The translations under genes were made by a program, and so were the position numbers. From NCBI GenBank assembly GCA_020025015.1, contig JAHHSV010000031.1:1-17106 (forward strand): a DNA stretch of 17,106 nucleotides. Reading direction: 5' to 3'. The DNA is from Anaeroplasmataceae bacterium (GTDB lineage: Bacteria; Bacillota_I; Bacilli_A; Acholeplasmatales; Anaeroplasmataceae). The notes beneath the pieces are model-generated. The model worked only from the letters and a program-made list of their open reading frames with translations. It was not told the DNA's origin and did not search any database. Below, in pieces: positions 8,229-15,202 of this stretch (its first letter is position 1; each line of letters starts with the position of its first letter).

Positions 8229-8257
8229 ATTATATCACAAATATTAGTCTTCTTCAA
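8229..8257 (-). promoter_or_regulatory. rpoZ promoter inside the end of gmk
   Basis: Minus strand: TTGAAG as -35 within the last gmk codons, a 17-base spacer, then TATAAT preceded by TGA (extended -10). It lies about 25 bases before the rpoZ start. Sequence-based only, but the match is good. Confidence 0.6.
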
Positions 8258-8864
8258 TAAGTTTCAAATAATTATGAATTGAACGCTCAGTTTTTGCATG
8301 TTCTGCACGGATAATTGCCATAATTCTATCGGCAGCATTAGCAACCTCATCATTTACAACAATGTAATCATATTTGTAAGCTAGCTTAAATTCACGATCA
8401 GCCTTTTTAATACGCTCCTGAATAACCTCTTCTGATTCAGTTCCACGGCTTCTTAAGCGTTGATACAAGGCTTCTCTTTTTGGTGGTACTAAGAAAATTA
8501 AAACAGCATCCTTTACCTTATTTCTTACCTGTAAGGCACCCTCAACCTCAATTTCCAAAATTACCTCATTACCAGCTTGTAAATCATCTTCAACCTTATC
8601 TAGTGGAGTGCCATAGTAGTTACCGACAAATTCAGCATGCTCTAAAAACTTGCCTTCCTCTAATCTCTTTTCAAATTCTTCCCTAGATACGAAATAATAA
8701 TCCTTACCATCAACCTCACCAGGTCGTTTTTTACGAGTTGTCATAGATACACTATACTTCAAATTTTGATCAGGCATATCAAACAAGGCCTTTCTAACAG
8801 TTCCCTTTCCAACTCCTGATGGTCCAGATAAAACTACTAATAATCCTCTTTCATTTAGTTTCAT
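8244..8864 (-). CDS. gmk: Guanylate kinase
   Basis: Guanylate kinase phosphorylates GMP to GDP with ATP in purine nucleotide synthesis and recycling. The 206-residue product has the P-loop GPSGVGKGT at 14-22, followed by the GMP-binding segment SVSMTTRKKRPGE and DGKDYYFVS. The later EVEGA and the LID arginines (RLRSRGTES) are also present. Length and order are standard. I chose the ATG at 8862-8864, with GGAG 7 bases upstream; a TTG 15 bases earlier would precede the Shine-Dalgarno site and add residues not found in the family. The gene has its own promoter with an overlapping inverted repeat and precedes rpoZ, as in Bacillus. Confidence 0.96.
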   Translation of the reverse strand: MKLNERGLLVVLSGPSGVGKGTVRKALFDMPDQNLKYSVSMTTRKKRPGEVDGKDYYFVSREEFEKRLEEGKFLEHAEFVGNYYGTPLDKVEDDLQAGNEVILEIEVEGALQVRNKVKDAVLIFLVPPKREALYQRLRSRGTESEEVIQERIKKADREFKLAYKYDYIVVNDEVANAADRIMAIIRAEHAKTERSIHNYLKLIEED

Positions 8865-8889
8865 AATATCACTCCACAAATAGAATCAT

Positions 8890-8905
8890 ACAACATGTAT
8901 GTTGT
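8890..8905. promoter_or_regulatory. Inverted repeat at the gmk transcription start, possible operator
   Basis: ACAACAT and ATGTTGT form perfect 7-base arms around GT. The repeat falls 4 bases downstream of the gmk -10 box, over the expected transcription start. It could be a repressor site or, in RNA, a small 5' hairpin with a 4-base loop. No regulator is identified. Confidence 0.45.
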
Positions 8906-8908
8906 TAT

Positions 8909-8937
8909 ATTATAATACTTTTTTCCCTTTATAACAA
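8909..8937 (-). promoter_or_regulatory. gmk promoter
   Basis: Minus strand: TTGTTA as -35, a 17-base spacer, then TATAAT. The predicted start is near 8902, leaving a leader of about 38 bases before the gmk ATG. Confidence 0.6.
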
Positions 8938-8959
8938 GAAAATTAATATATTTTTTCTA

Positions 8960-9583
8960 TTATTTATACTTCTTTTTAGAACTTAAAATGAACCAAATTA
9001 GAAAATTTATTAATGGTGATATAATTATGGCAAAAGCGCTATTGTTTAGATAAATATTCCCATTAAATTCAAGCTGTAAAATTAAATAATTATATTTGGA
9101 AAACGGACCATTTAAAATAATTGTTAGAGCTAGTAAAGGAATTAAAATTATAATACTTTTGCTTTCAGCGATTAAATAAATATTCAAAAACAAGAAAAAA
9201 ATGCTGCTAGAATAAATTAAATAATCTACTATTTGAATAAAATCAAGAGCTTGATTATAAAAGGCAAGCTTCAAATTAAAAATCATAAAATATATAATCG
9301 TGTTAACTAATAAAAAAATACCATTAATAATTAAATCACTTAATAATAATTTGTGACGATAGCTTATAAAGAAAAGCTTTTGCTTACTTATTCTATTACT
9401 GACTAAATTAGCTATAAACAAAACGACACTAATAAGTGTAAAACATTTTAAATAGTTTAATGAAGCCTCCTTAGAATAATAAAGCAAAAGAAAAAAGGCG
9501 ATTTTAAGCAATAGAGAAAGCAATAAATAGCTTCTATTAAATATTTCTTCTAAAAAGTATTTAATAATCTTAGTCAGCTTCAT
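8960..9583 (-). CDS. Small hydrophobic ABC-transporter membrane subunit (putative)
   Basis: The 207-residue protein is almost entirely hydrophobic, with about six membrane segments (near 18-36, 44-62, 80-106, 117-140, 143-160 and 183-202) and a lysine-rich C-terminus. I do not recognise a named family. The call as permease rests on context: its start lies inside the end of the ABC ATPase gene (14-base overlap), and its topology is like ABC-2-type permeases, though shorter than many. AGGGG lies 6 bases before the ATG. No clear terminator follows, and transcription could run on into gmk. The coding sequence is visibly AT-richer than the surrounding housekeeping genes. Confidence 0.65.
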   Translation of the reverse strand: MKLTKIIKYFLEEIFNRSYLLLSLLLKIAFFLLLYYSKEASLNYLKCFTLISVVLFIANLVSNRISKQKLFFISYRHKLLLSDLIINGIFLLVNTIIYFMIFNLKLAFYNQALDFIQIVDYLIYSSSIFFLFLNIYLIAESKSIIILIPLLALTIILNGPFSKYNYLILQLEFNGNIYLNNSAFAIIISPLINFLIWFILSSKKKYK

Positions 9584-10142
9584 AAATTACCCCTGCTTTT
9601 ATCTTATATTTTTTAAAGCCTTCATCAGTAATTAGCTCAGCATAATGTGTAACAATTACAATTGAACTACTAATAGTGCTTAGAATCTTCACGACATTAT
9701 TTATTGTCTTTTTGTCTAAACCATCTAATGCCTCATCTAATAGAATTAAATCTGCCTTACTGATTAAGCCTAGTAATAGCCCCACCTTTTGTTTATTTCC
9801 TTTAGATAAAGCTTTGATTTTTTTGTTTTCCAAGCTTAAAAGCTTCATATAGTAATCAATATCTAAGGTTTGATCATAGACTAAAGCCATCTTTAATAGA
9901 TAATCTCTAACTAAATAATTTCCTGGTATAAAAAAATCATCATCTAAATAAAATATTCTTTTATATGTATTAATAAATATTGCATTAGGATAAGCTCTAC
10001 TAACGACTCGTAAAAAAGTTGACTTTCCACTACCATTTTCCCCTATTAAAATAACCTTTTCTCCTTCTTTCAAGGTAAAGCTTATTTTATTTAAAATAGT
10101 CTTATTACCTAGTGAGTAGCTAAAATTTGTAAAATTAAGCAT
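9570..10142 (-). CDS. ABC transporter ATP-binding protein (short, non-canonical signature)
   Basis: This ATPase subunit would power the adjacent membrane protein. The 190 residues form a minimal nucleotide-binding domain: Walker A GENGSGKST at 34-42, signature LSKGNKQK at 112-119, Walker B LILLDE at 132-137, D-loop GLD at 141-143, and H166 as the switch histidine. The signature has SKGNK in place of SGGQ, as in BcrA-like exporters, and the Q-loop position near 66-69 reads YLDDD with no glutamine. The ATG follows a GGAGGAGG site built from the Gly-Gly-Gly codons at the end of the previous gene (8-base overlap). The exporter direction is inferred from resemblance to ABC-2 exporter ATPases; the substrate is unknown. 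Confidence 0.9.
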   Translation of the reverse strand: MLNFTNFSYSLGNKTILNKISFTLKEGEKVILIGENGSGKSTFLRVVSRAYPNAIFINTYKRIFYLDDDFFIPGNYLVRDYLLKMALVYDQTLDIDYYMKLLSLENKKIKALSKGNKQKVGLLLGLISKADLILLDEALDGLDKKTINNVVKILSTISSSIVIVTHYAELITDEGFKKYKIKAGVIYEAD

Positions 10143-10959
10143 AGCCTCCTCCAGTAATAAAGCCTGGATAGTCAGCTAGATTCTTATAGGAAATTAAGCC
10201 AATTGGAAGCTCAACGAAAAAATTGTAATCGCCTTGGATTTCTAGGCACATTTTATTAATAAGCTTCATCTCCTTATAATAAAAGGGTATAAACATTTTT
10301 TCATTTTTCCTAAGCTTAATTGTGCTTTCTTGAAATTCATTAGGTAGTAGGAATTTTTCATCAAGTATTGCTTCTTTAGGTATTTGATTTATTGCTTTTC
10401 CTAAATTCAAAAGGACATATTCATTAATTTTTGCTCTTTTAATTTCGATATCATCGTTAAAGGCTAGACTAATTCCTGCCGGTAATAAATTATTATTTAT
10501 ATACTTATAATGAATGGCTAATAAATTAAACTGTATCTCATCACTGGCTTTACCACTAATATTAACTTCTCCTAGGGATAAGGAAAACCTTTTTTCTACA
10601 TACTCAAGTTCTAACCTGAAATCGTAAGAAACTAATGGCTTTGCCAAATAAAAGCCTAGCTTAATAAGCTTATAATTTACATTATTATAGCTTCTTGTAA
10701 ATAATACTTCCTTAGACTCCAAGTATATTTGATTACTACTAGCATCAGCTAATATTTTCTCCTTAATTGTATTTGGATCAATTTTTTCATTTAAATAATA
10801 ATTAACATAATAAAGTCTATTAGGGCTATAGGGAAAATTATAAACCTCTTTTAGCGTATAAAATAGTTCTTCTCTATTAACTAGAAAGCTTTGCTTAATA
10901 GCTAGGCTAGCAAATATTAAAAAGAGTATTTCCATTAGCCCAAAGATATGTCTAGTCAT
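10135..10959 (-). CDS. Membrane-anchored extracytoplasmic protein of unknown function
   Basis: I do not recognise this 274-residue protein. It has one N-terminal hydrophobic stretch (about 5-24) that could be an uncleaved signal anchor, since no lipobox or convincing cleavage site is seen. The remaining 250 residues are hydrophilic with many Tyr, Phe, Asn and Lys, suggesting a beta-rich domain outside the membrane. It ends in TGGGYA, whose codons create the ribosome site of the next gene. AAGG lies 6 bases before the ATG. The gene overlaps both neighbours by 8 bases, placing its product in the same unit as the secreted protein and the ABC transporter. It might act as an accessory, chaperone or immunity-like partner; that is inference from context only. 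Confidence 0.7.
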   Translation of the reverse strand: MTRHIFGLMEILFLIFASLAIKQSFLVNREELFYTLKEVYNFPYSPNRLYYVNYYLNEKIDPNTIKEKILADASSNQIYLESKEVLFTRSYNNVNYKLIKLGFYLAKPLVSYDFRLELEYVEKRFSLSLGEVNISGKASDEIQFNLLAIHYKYINNNLLPAGISLAFNDDIEIKRAKINEYVLLNLGKAINQIPKEAILDEKFLLPNEFQESTIKLRKNEKMFIPFYYKEMKLINKMCLEIQGDYNFFVELPIGLISYKNLADYPGFITGGGYA

Positions 10960-11587
10960 ATAAAACCTTTTCTATTTTTTGAAATTCATTAGTAATTGTA
11001 AAATACTCAAATCCGCCTCTTTGATTCAAGCACCAAAATGTATAATATGTGGCCACTCCATTGGTTATAACTCCTGTACCTGTTATAGTTACTAACAAGC
11101 GTGTTTTACCCTCAACTGGTATTTTAAGCTTTTCAGTACGTTTTTTTGATTCCATATTTTGGTACTTATAATCTAAGCTTATCTTACTATCTAAATCATG
11201 CTTAAATTTTTTTACCTCACCTTTCATCTCATAACCAATTGAGCCCGTTGCCGAAATTGAGGTTTTAGTTTCAGTTTCGGTTGTCACCGTAATTTCATAG
11301 CTAATTGGCTCCTTTGATTCGTTAGCTGTTTCATAAATTGTTCTTGCTATGTAGGTACAAGGAACATTTTTATTTACTATATAGGTATTCCAGCCCCAAA
11401 ACCTATTTTTATCAACCTTTTTATAATATGAATCATATTCAGCCTTCGTAAAATTTGCCAGAAGCTTACCACTTGACATTGTAATTTCCGAAAAAGAATT
11501 ATAATCCTCAGCTAAAGCTAAAGCCTTATGGTTATTTAGGGTAAAAGACATTAATAAAATCATTATTATAATAACTAGCTTTTTCAT
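10952..11587 (-). CDS. Small secreted beta-rich protein of unknown function (aerolysin-like strand pattern)
   Basis: The 211-residue protein has a clear signal peptide: Lys-rich start, hydrophobic core to about 17, and an ALA cleavage motif ending at residue 26. The mature part contains alternating Thr/Ser/Val/Ile strands, strongest at 97-120 (TTETETKTSISATGS) and 155-185. A charged stretch (121-152) lies between them, and C77 and C186 could form a disulfide. Two long Ser/Thr-rich strands flanking a charged hairpin recall aerolysin/ETX-MTX2-type pore formers, but no diagnostic motif is seen, so this is a weak inference. It is the first gene of a four-gene overlapping unit with an ABC transporter. 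AAGG lies 9 bases before the ATG. It could be an effector, a bacteriocin-like product or a surface factor. Confidence 0.7.
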   Translation of the reverse strand: MKKLVIIIMILLMSFTLNNHKALALAEDYNSFSEITMSSGKLLANFTKAEYDSYYKKVDKNRFWGWNTYIVNKNVPCTYIARTIYETANESKEPISYEITVTTETETKTSISATGSIGYEMKGEVKKFKHDLDSKISLDYKYQNMESKKRTEKLKIPVEGKTRLLVTITGTGVITNGVATYYTFWCLNQRGGFEYFTITNEFQKIEKVLYD

Positions 11588-11662
11588 TCTATCATTCCTT
11601 TCTTCTATCTAATATATAGACAAAATAGTTAAATTTTTAGAATTCCCTCGACTAATTTATTC

Positions 11663-11691
11663 TTTTATTTTAGGCTTACTAGTGCTATAAT
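11663..11691 (+). promoter_or_regulatory. mrp promoter with extended -10
   Basis: TATAAT at 11686-11691 is preceded by TGC (extended -10). The -35 at 17-base spacing is weak (TTTTAT). It lies 25 bases before the mrp ATG, whose Shine-Dalgarno site is AAAGGGTGAT. No equally good promoter was found on the minus strand for the secreted-protein operon in this shared 128-base gap. Confidence 0.55.
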
Positions 11692-11715
11692 TTAAGTTGT
11701 TGAAAGGGTGATATT

Positions 11716-12540
11716 ATGAGTACTTGTAATCATGATTGCAAATCTTGCAAATCAAAATGCGAAAATGATTCAACAAAGTTCCTTGTTAAAACAAGTGAAC
11801 AAAATCATATTAAAAAAATAATTGGTGTCGTTTCAGGTAAGGGTGGCGTTGGTAAATCTGCCACTACATCCTTATTAGCTGTTGCTTGTGCTAAAATGGG
11901 CTATAAGGTTGGCATTATGGATGCCGATATCACTGGTCCTTCTATTCCTCAGGCCTTTGGTTTAAAGGATGGCTTAGTTGGTGATGGTGATTTAATGTAT
12001 CCTGGTGAAACTAGCCTAGGTATTAAGGTTGTTTCAATCAATCTATTATTAGAGGATCCTACAAAACCAGTTGTATGGCGTGGCCCTGTAATTGGTGGTG
12101 CTGTCAAACAATTCTATACAGATGTTTTATGGGAAGATTTGGACTTTTTATTCGTAGATATGCCACCTGGAACTGGTGATGTTGCTTTAACAGTTTTCCA
12201 ATCACTTCCAATTGATGGTGTAATCATTGTTTCAACACCTCAGGATTTAGTTGAAATGATTGTTAAAAAAGCTGTAAATATGGCTGATATGATGCATATT
12301 AAGGTTTTAGGCCTAGTTGAAAATATGAGCTATTTCACTTGTCCTGATTGTGGTAAGAAAATAGAATTATTTGGACCTTCAAAGCTTGAATCAGTAGCTA
12401 AAGAATTAAATATAGCTCCACTTGCTCAATTCCCAATTGATCCTGAATTAGCACGTCTTGTTGATGCTGGTGAAATTGAAAATTATGAGCTTCCTGATTT
12501 AACAAAAGTATTTGATATGCTTGAAAGCATACAAAAATAA
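11716..12540 (+). CDS. mrp: Mrp/ApbC-family iron-sulfur cluster carrier P-loop ATPase
   Basis: Mrp/ApbC proteins bind a [4Fe-4S] cluster and ATP and hand clusters to apo-enzymes in the cytoplasm. The 274-residue protein has the deviant Walker A GKGGVGKSAT at 41-50, the MDADITGPS switch region at 68-76, Walker B FVDMPPGTGD at 146-155, and the cluster-binding CPDC at 219-222. It lacks the N-terminal DUF59/MIP18 domain found in many Mrp proteins. In its place is a short tail with four cysteines (C4, C8, C11, C15), which recalls the N-terminal ferredoxin-like motif of Nbp35 though with different spacing. The gene is monocistronic, with its own promoter and terminator, and stands opposite the secreted-protein operon. 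Confidence 0.93.
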   Translation: MSTCNHDCKSCKSKCENDSTKFLVKTSEQNHIKKIIGVVSGKGGVGKSATTSLLAVACAKMGYKVGIMDADITGPSIPQAFGLKDGLVGDGDLMYPGETSLGIKVVSINLLLEDPTKPVVWRGPVIGGAVKQFYTDVLWEDLDFLFVDMPPGTGDVALTVFQSLPIDGVIIVSTPQDLVEMIVKKAVNMADMMHIKVLGLVENMSYFTCPDCGKKIELFGPSKLESVAKELNIAPLAQFPIDPELARLVDAGEIENYELPDLTKVFDMLESIQK

Positions 12541-12569
12541 ACCTGTGGGAAAATCTCACAGGTTTTTTT
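12541..12569. terminator. Intrinsic terminator after mrp, usable in both directions
   Basis: ACCTGTGGGA, a 3-base loop, then TCTCACAGGT (10 pairs, one G-U), followed by TTTTTTT on the plus strand. It starts directly after the mrp stop. On the minus strand the same stem is followed by TTTATTTTTG, so it can also stop transcription arriving from rbfA. Confidence 0.9.
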
Positions 12570-12651
12570 CTTGCTTGGTTCTATTTTTATAGCTATTCCA
12601 TCAGTAAGATAATACTTTGTTTTTTCTACAATCAATGACTGCTTAAAGAAT

Positions 12652-12725
12652 AAAAAATACCTCCAAAGTAGGCAAAATAATTTAAAGGTTTATCCTTTAG
12701 CTATTTTTGTCTACCTTAGAGATAT
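12652..12725 (-). terminator. Long hairpin terminator of the rimP-rbfA operon
   Basis: On the minus strand, bases 12725-12702 pair with 12680-12658 in about 22 pairs, with one mismatch, one bulge and several G-U pairs. An inner TAAAGG/CCTTTA hairpin sits in the loop. A run of six T follows the 3' arm. It lies 28 bases past the rbfA stop. The G-U pairs fall so that the minus-strand RNA folds better than the plus strand, which supports a role in that transcript. The stem is much longer than the other terminators here. Confidence 0.7.
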
Positions 12726-12752
12726 CATATCAATATAAACTAACCTATTTGC

Positions 12753-13091
12753 TTATTTATTTAAGCTATTAATTACATCCTCAATATGATTACCATAAGC
12801 AAGTGATTCATCATACTTAAAGATTAGCTCAGGCATTTTACGAGCCTTAATTTTAGAAGCTAGCATTTGACGAATCTTTGAGTTGTATTCATCAAGCATT
12901 TCTGAATATAGAGCTAGCTTTTCCTTTCTAAAGGCTGTATAGAAAATTGTCATATATGATAAATCATTAGTTATTCTTACCTCAGTAATAGAAATTTCCT
13001 TTAATCTATCATCCTTAGATTGCTCAATTAACCATAATGATAATTCTCTTAATGCTAAAGACTCTAGTCTTTTTAATTTAATATTAGGCAT
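12753..13091 (-). CDS. rbfA: Ribosome-binding factor A
   Basis: RbfA binds the 30S subunit and aids late maturation of 16S rRNA, notably in the cold. The 112-residue length and single KH-like fold are standard: a helix start KLKRLESLALRELSLWL, then ITEVRITNDLSYMTIFYT, and a final helix region with ARKMPELIFKYDES. Its ATG shares one base with the infB TAA stop (TAATG), and AAGGAGG lies 7 bases upstream inside the infB end, so translation is coupled. It is the last gene of the operon. Confidence 0.93.
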   Translation of the reverse strand: MPNIKLKRLESLALRELSLWLIEQSKDDRLKEISITEVRITNDLSYMTIFYTAFRKEKLALYSEMLDEYNSKIRQMLASKIKARKMPELIFKYDESLAYGNHIEDVINSLNK

Positions 13092-14899
13092 TATTTAACC
13101 TCCTTCATCACAGAAGCTTCTATAACGTCTCCTACCTTTATATCATTGTAGCCATCGATTGAAACACCACACTCGTATCCTTGCTTAACTTCCTTAACAT
13201 CATCCTTAAATCTCTTTAAGGTTGCAAGCTTACCTTCATAAATTACGACACCCTCACGTAGTAATCTAATTAAGGCTGTATTTGTAATATAACCATCAGT
13301 TACATAGCAACCAGCAATAGTACCAACCTTAGAAATCTTGAAGGTTTCACGAATCTCAGCAAAGCCAGTTACCTCTTCTTCAAATACTGGATCTAATAGA
13401 CCCTTTAGGGCAGCTTCAATATCATTGATTACATCGTAAATAATACGATATAAACGAACCTGAATTTGCTTTGTCTTAGCTGTTGCCTTAACATTTGGCA
13501 TAGGACGAACGTTAAAACCGATAATTAAAGCCTTACTACCATCAGCTAGGTTTAAATCGTCATCAGTAATTGTACCAACACCACAACGAATAATATTTAA
13601 CGATACATCTGGTACATCAATCTTTTGAAGTGAACCACGTAAAGCCTCGGCACTACCTTGAGTATCAGCACGAATGATAATATTTAATTCCTTACGATCT
13701 CCATCAACCTTATTAAATAAATCATCAATATTCTTAGGTCTTTGAGCCTCAAGCTCTTGGGCCTTATGAATTGCCTTACGTTGGTTAGCAATAGCCTTAG
13801 CCTCTTGCTCAGTATTAAATACCATGAACTTATCACCAGCTTGAGGAACACTATCTAAGCCTGTAACCATTACAGCCTCGCTTGGGTGAGCCTCATTGAA
13901 GCGCTTATGTAAGTCATCCTCCATTGTTCTAATATGAGCGAATGTATCACCAATTACTAGGTTATCAGAAACCTTTAAGGTACCATTTTGAACTAATAGA
14001 GTCGCATATGGTCCTCTATTCTTATCAAGACCCGCCTCAATAACTGTACCCATAGCTAAACGATTTGGGTTAGCCTTAAGCTCTTGCATTTCTGATAATA
14101 ATTGAATATTTTCTAATAAATCCTTAACACCAGTACCCTTTAAGGCTGAAATAGGTACACAAATAGTGTCACCACCCCAAGCCTCAGGGATTAAATTATA
14201 ACGTGATAATTGCTCTAAAACGTGATCTGGATTAGCAGTAGGCTTATCCATTTTGTTAACAGCAACAATAATTGGACATTTAGCAGCACGAGCATGCTCA
14301 ATTGCTTCTTCAGTTTGAGGCATTATACCATCATCGGCAGCAACTACCAATACTACTAAATCGGTTATACTAGCTCCACGTGCACGCATTTCACTAAAAG
14401 CAGCGTGTCCTGGAGTATCAATAAATGTGATAGGAAAACCATTGAAATTGATCTGGTATGCACCAATGTGCTGAGTGATACCACCAGCCTCACCTAATGC
14501 AACACGACTACTACGAATTGTATCTAGCAAAGTAGTCTTTCCATGGTCTACGTGGCCCATAATTGTAACTACTGGTGGACGAGAAACTAAATTCTCTTCC
14601 GCATCATCAATTACAAACTCATCAAATCGAAGAGCGTCAGTCACAACCTCATCTTTAATATCATAGCCAAAATCTAGAGCTACTAGCTCAACTGTTTCGC
14701 GGTCAACTACCTGATTCTGATTAGCCATAATGCCGATCATAAATAATTTCTTAATGACAACAGCAACTGGTTTATTTACCGCCTCAGCTAAATCTGAAAC
14801 AGTCATATCTGGCTTAAAGATTACGATTTTTTCACCAGCATCATTCCCCTTTTGTGGGATGTTGGAAACACGGCTTTCGTCTCTTTTTTTCTTAGCCAT
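13091..14899 (-). CDS. infB: Translation initiation factor IF-2 (short form)
   Basis: IF-2 is the GTPase that brings initiator fMet-tRNA to the 30S subunit and promotes subunit joining. G-domain motifs are GHVDHGKT at 115-122, DTPGH at 161-165 and NKMD at 215-218. The beta-barrel domains and the C-terminal fMet-tRNA-binding domain follow and end in EASVMKEVK. At 602 residues it lacks the long charged N-terminal extension of many bacterial IF-2 proteins. Only a basic start and one small IF2-N-like domain (about 28-75) precede the GTPase, which is similar in size to Mollicute forms. AAGGTG lies 5 bases before the ATG. It sits 9 bases after ylxQ and overlaps rbfA by one base. Confidence 0.97.
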   Translation of the reverse strand: MAKKKRDESRVSNIPQKGNDAGEKIVIFKPDMTVSDLAEAVNKPVAVVIKKLFMIGIMANQNQVVDRETVELVALDFGYDIKDEVVTDALRFDEFVIDDAEENLVSRPPVVTIMGHVDHGKTTLLDTIRSSRVALGEAGGITQHIGAYQINFNGFPITFIDTPGHAAFSEMRARGASITDLVVLVVAADDGIMPQTEEAIEHARAAKCPIIVAVNKMDKPTANPDHVLEQLSRYNLIPEAWGGDTICVPISALKGTGVKDLLENIQLLSEMQELKANPNRLAMGTVIEAGLDKNRGPYATLLVQNGTLKVSDNLVIGDTFAHIRTMEDDLHKRFNEAHPSEAVMVTGLDSVPQAGDKFMVFNTEQEAKAIANQRKAIHKAQELEAQRPKNIDDLFNKVDGDRKELNIIIRADTQGSAEALRGSLQKIDVPDVSLNIIRCGVGTITDDDLNLADGSKALIIGFNVRPMPNVKATAKTKQIQVRLYRIIYDVINDIEAALKGLLDPVFEEEVTGFAEIRETFKISKVGTIAGCYVTDGYITNTALIRLLREGVVIYEGKLATLKRFKDDVKEVKQGYECGVSIDGYNDIKVGDVIEASVMKEVK

Positions 14900-14908
14900 A
14901 CAATCACC

Positions 14909-15202
14909 TTACTTTCTTAATATTTTAATAAAATTACTTCCTTTTGTTTTCAATCCAACAACCTTGACAGTACCCTTACCTAAAGCTTGGCTTAGGCTTA
15001 AACTATCAAAGTCTATATTAAGCTCAACTCCATAAAATTGAGCCTTATCTAAAATTTTCTTTTTCGTATTGGGACCTGTATCATTCGCCAAGAAAACATA
15101 GCAAACCTTACCCTCCCTAATCGCATTAACAACCGCTTCCTCGCCAAGAATTAAATTCCCCGAACGAAAGCACAATCCTAAATTATTCAGAATCTTTTCC
15201 AT
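14909..15202 (-). CDS. ylxQ: L7Ae/L30e-like ribosomal protein (YlxQ family)
   Basis: YlxQ is a small L7Ae-family RNA-binding protein, thought to recognise kink-turn RNA, encoded between ylxR and infB in Firmicutes. The 97-residue sequence shows the family pattern: LGLCFRSGNLILGEEAV, then a strand with VCYVFLANDTGPNTKKK, and ALGKGTVKVVGL near the C-terminus. I chose the ATG at 15200-15202; a TTG two codons upstream is possible. Neither has a good Shine-Dalgarno site, and the start lies 20 bases inside ylxR, so translation probably relies on ribosomes already translating ylxR. Confidence 0.88.
   Translation of the reverse strand: MEKILNNLGLCFRSGNLILGEEAVVNAIREGKVCYVFLANDTGPNTKKKILDKAQFYGVELNIDFDSLSLSQALGKGTVKVVGLKTKGSNFIKILRK

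Noticed and set aside
11588..11660. Minus-strand TATATT as promoter of the secreted-protein operon
   Set aside because: The -35 position is essentially a run of A, and no TG extension is present. The operon must have a promoter nearby, but this one is too weak to call.
12541..12689. Minus-strand open frame between rbfA and mrp, including a stretch reading LIVEKTKYYLTDGIAIKIEP
   Set aside because: It has no start codon with a ribosome site, runs through the rbfA and mrp terminator hairpins and into antisense mrp. It could be a gene remnant, but chance in AT-rich sequence is more likely.
14475..15035. Two plus-strand frames antisense to infB and ylxQ
   Set aside because: They mirror conserved coding sequence, and no start signals are present.
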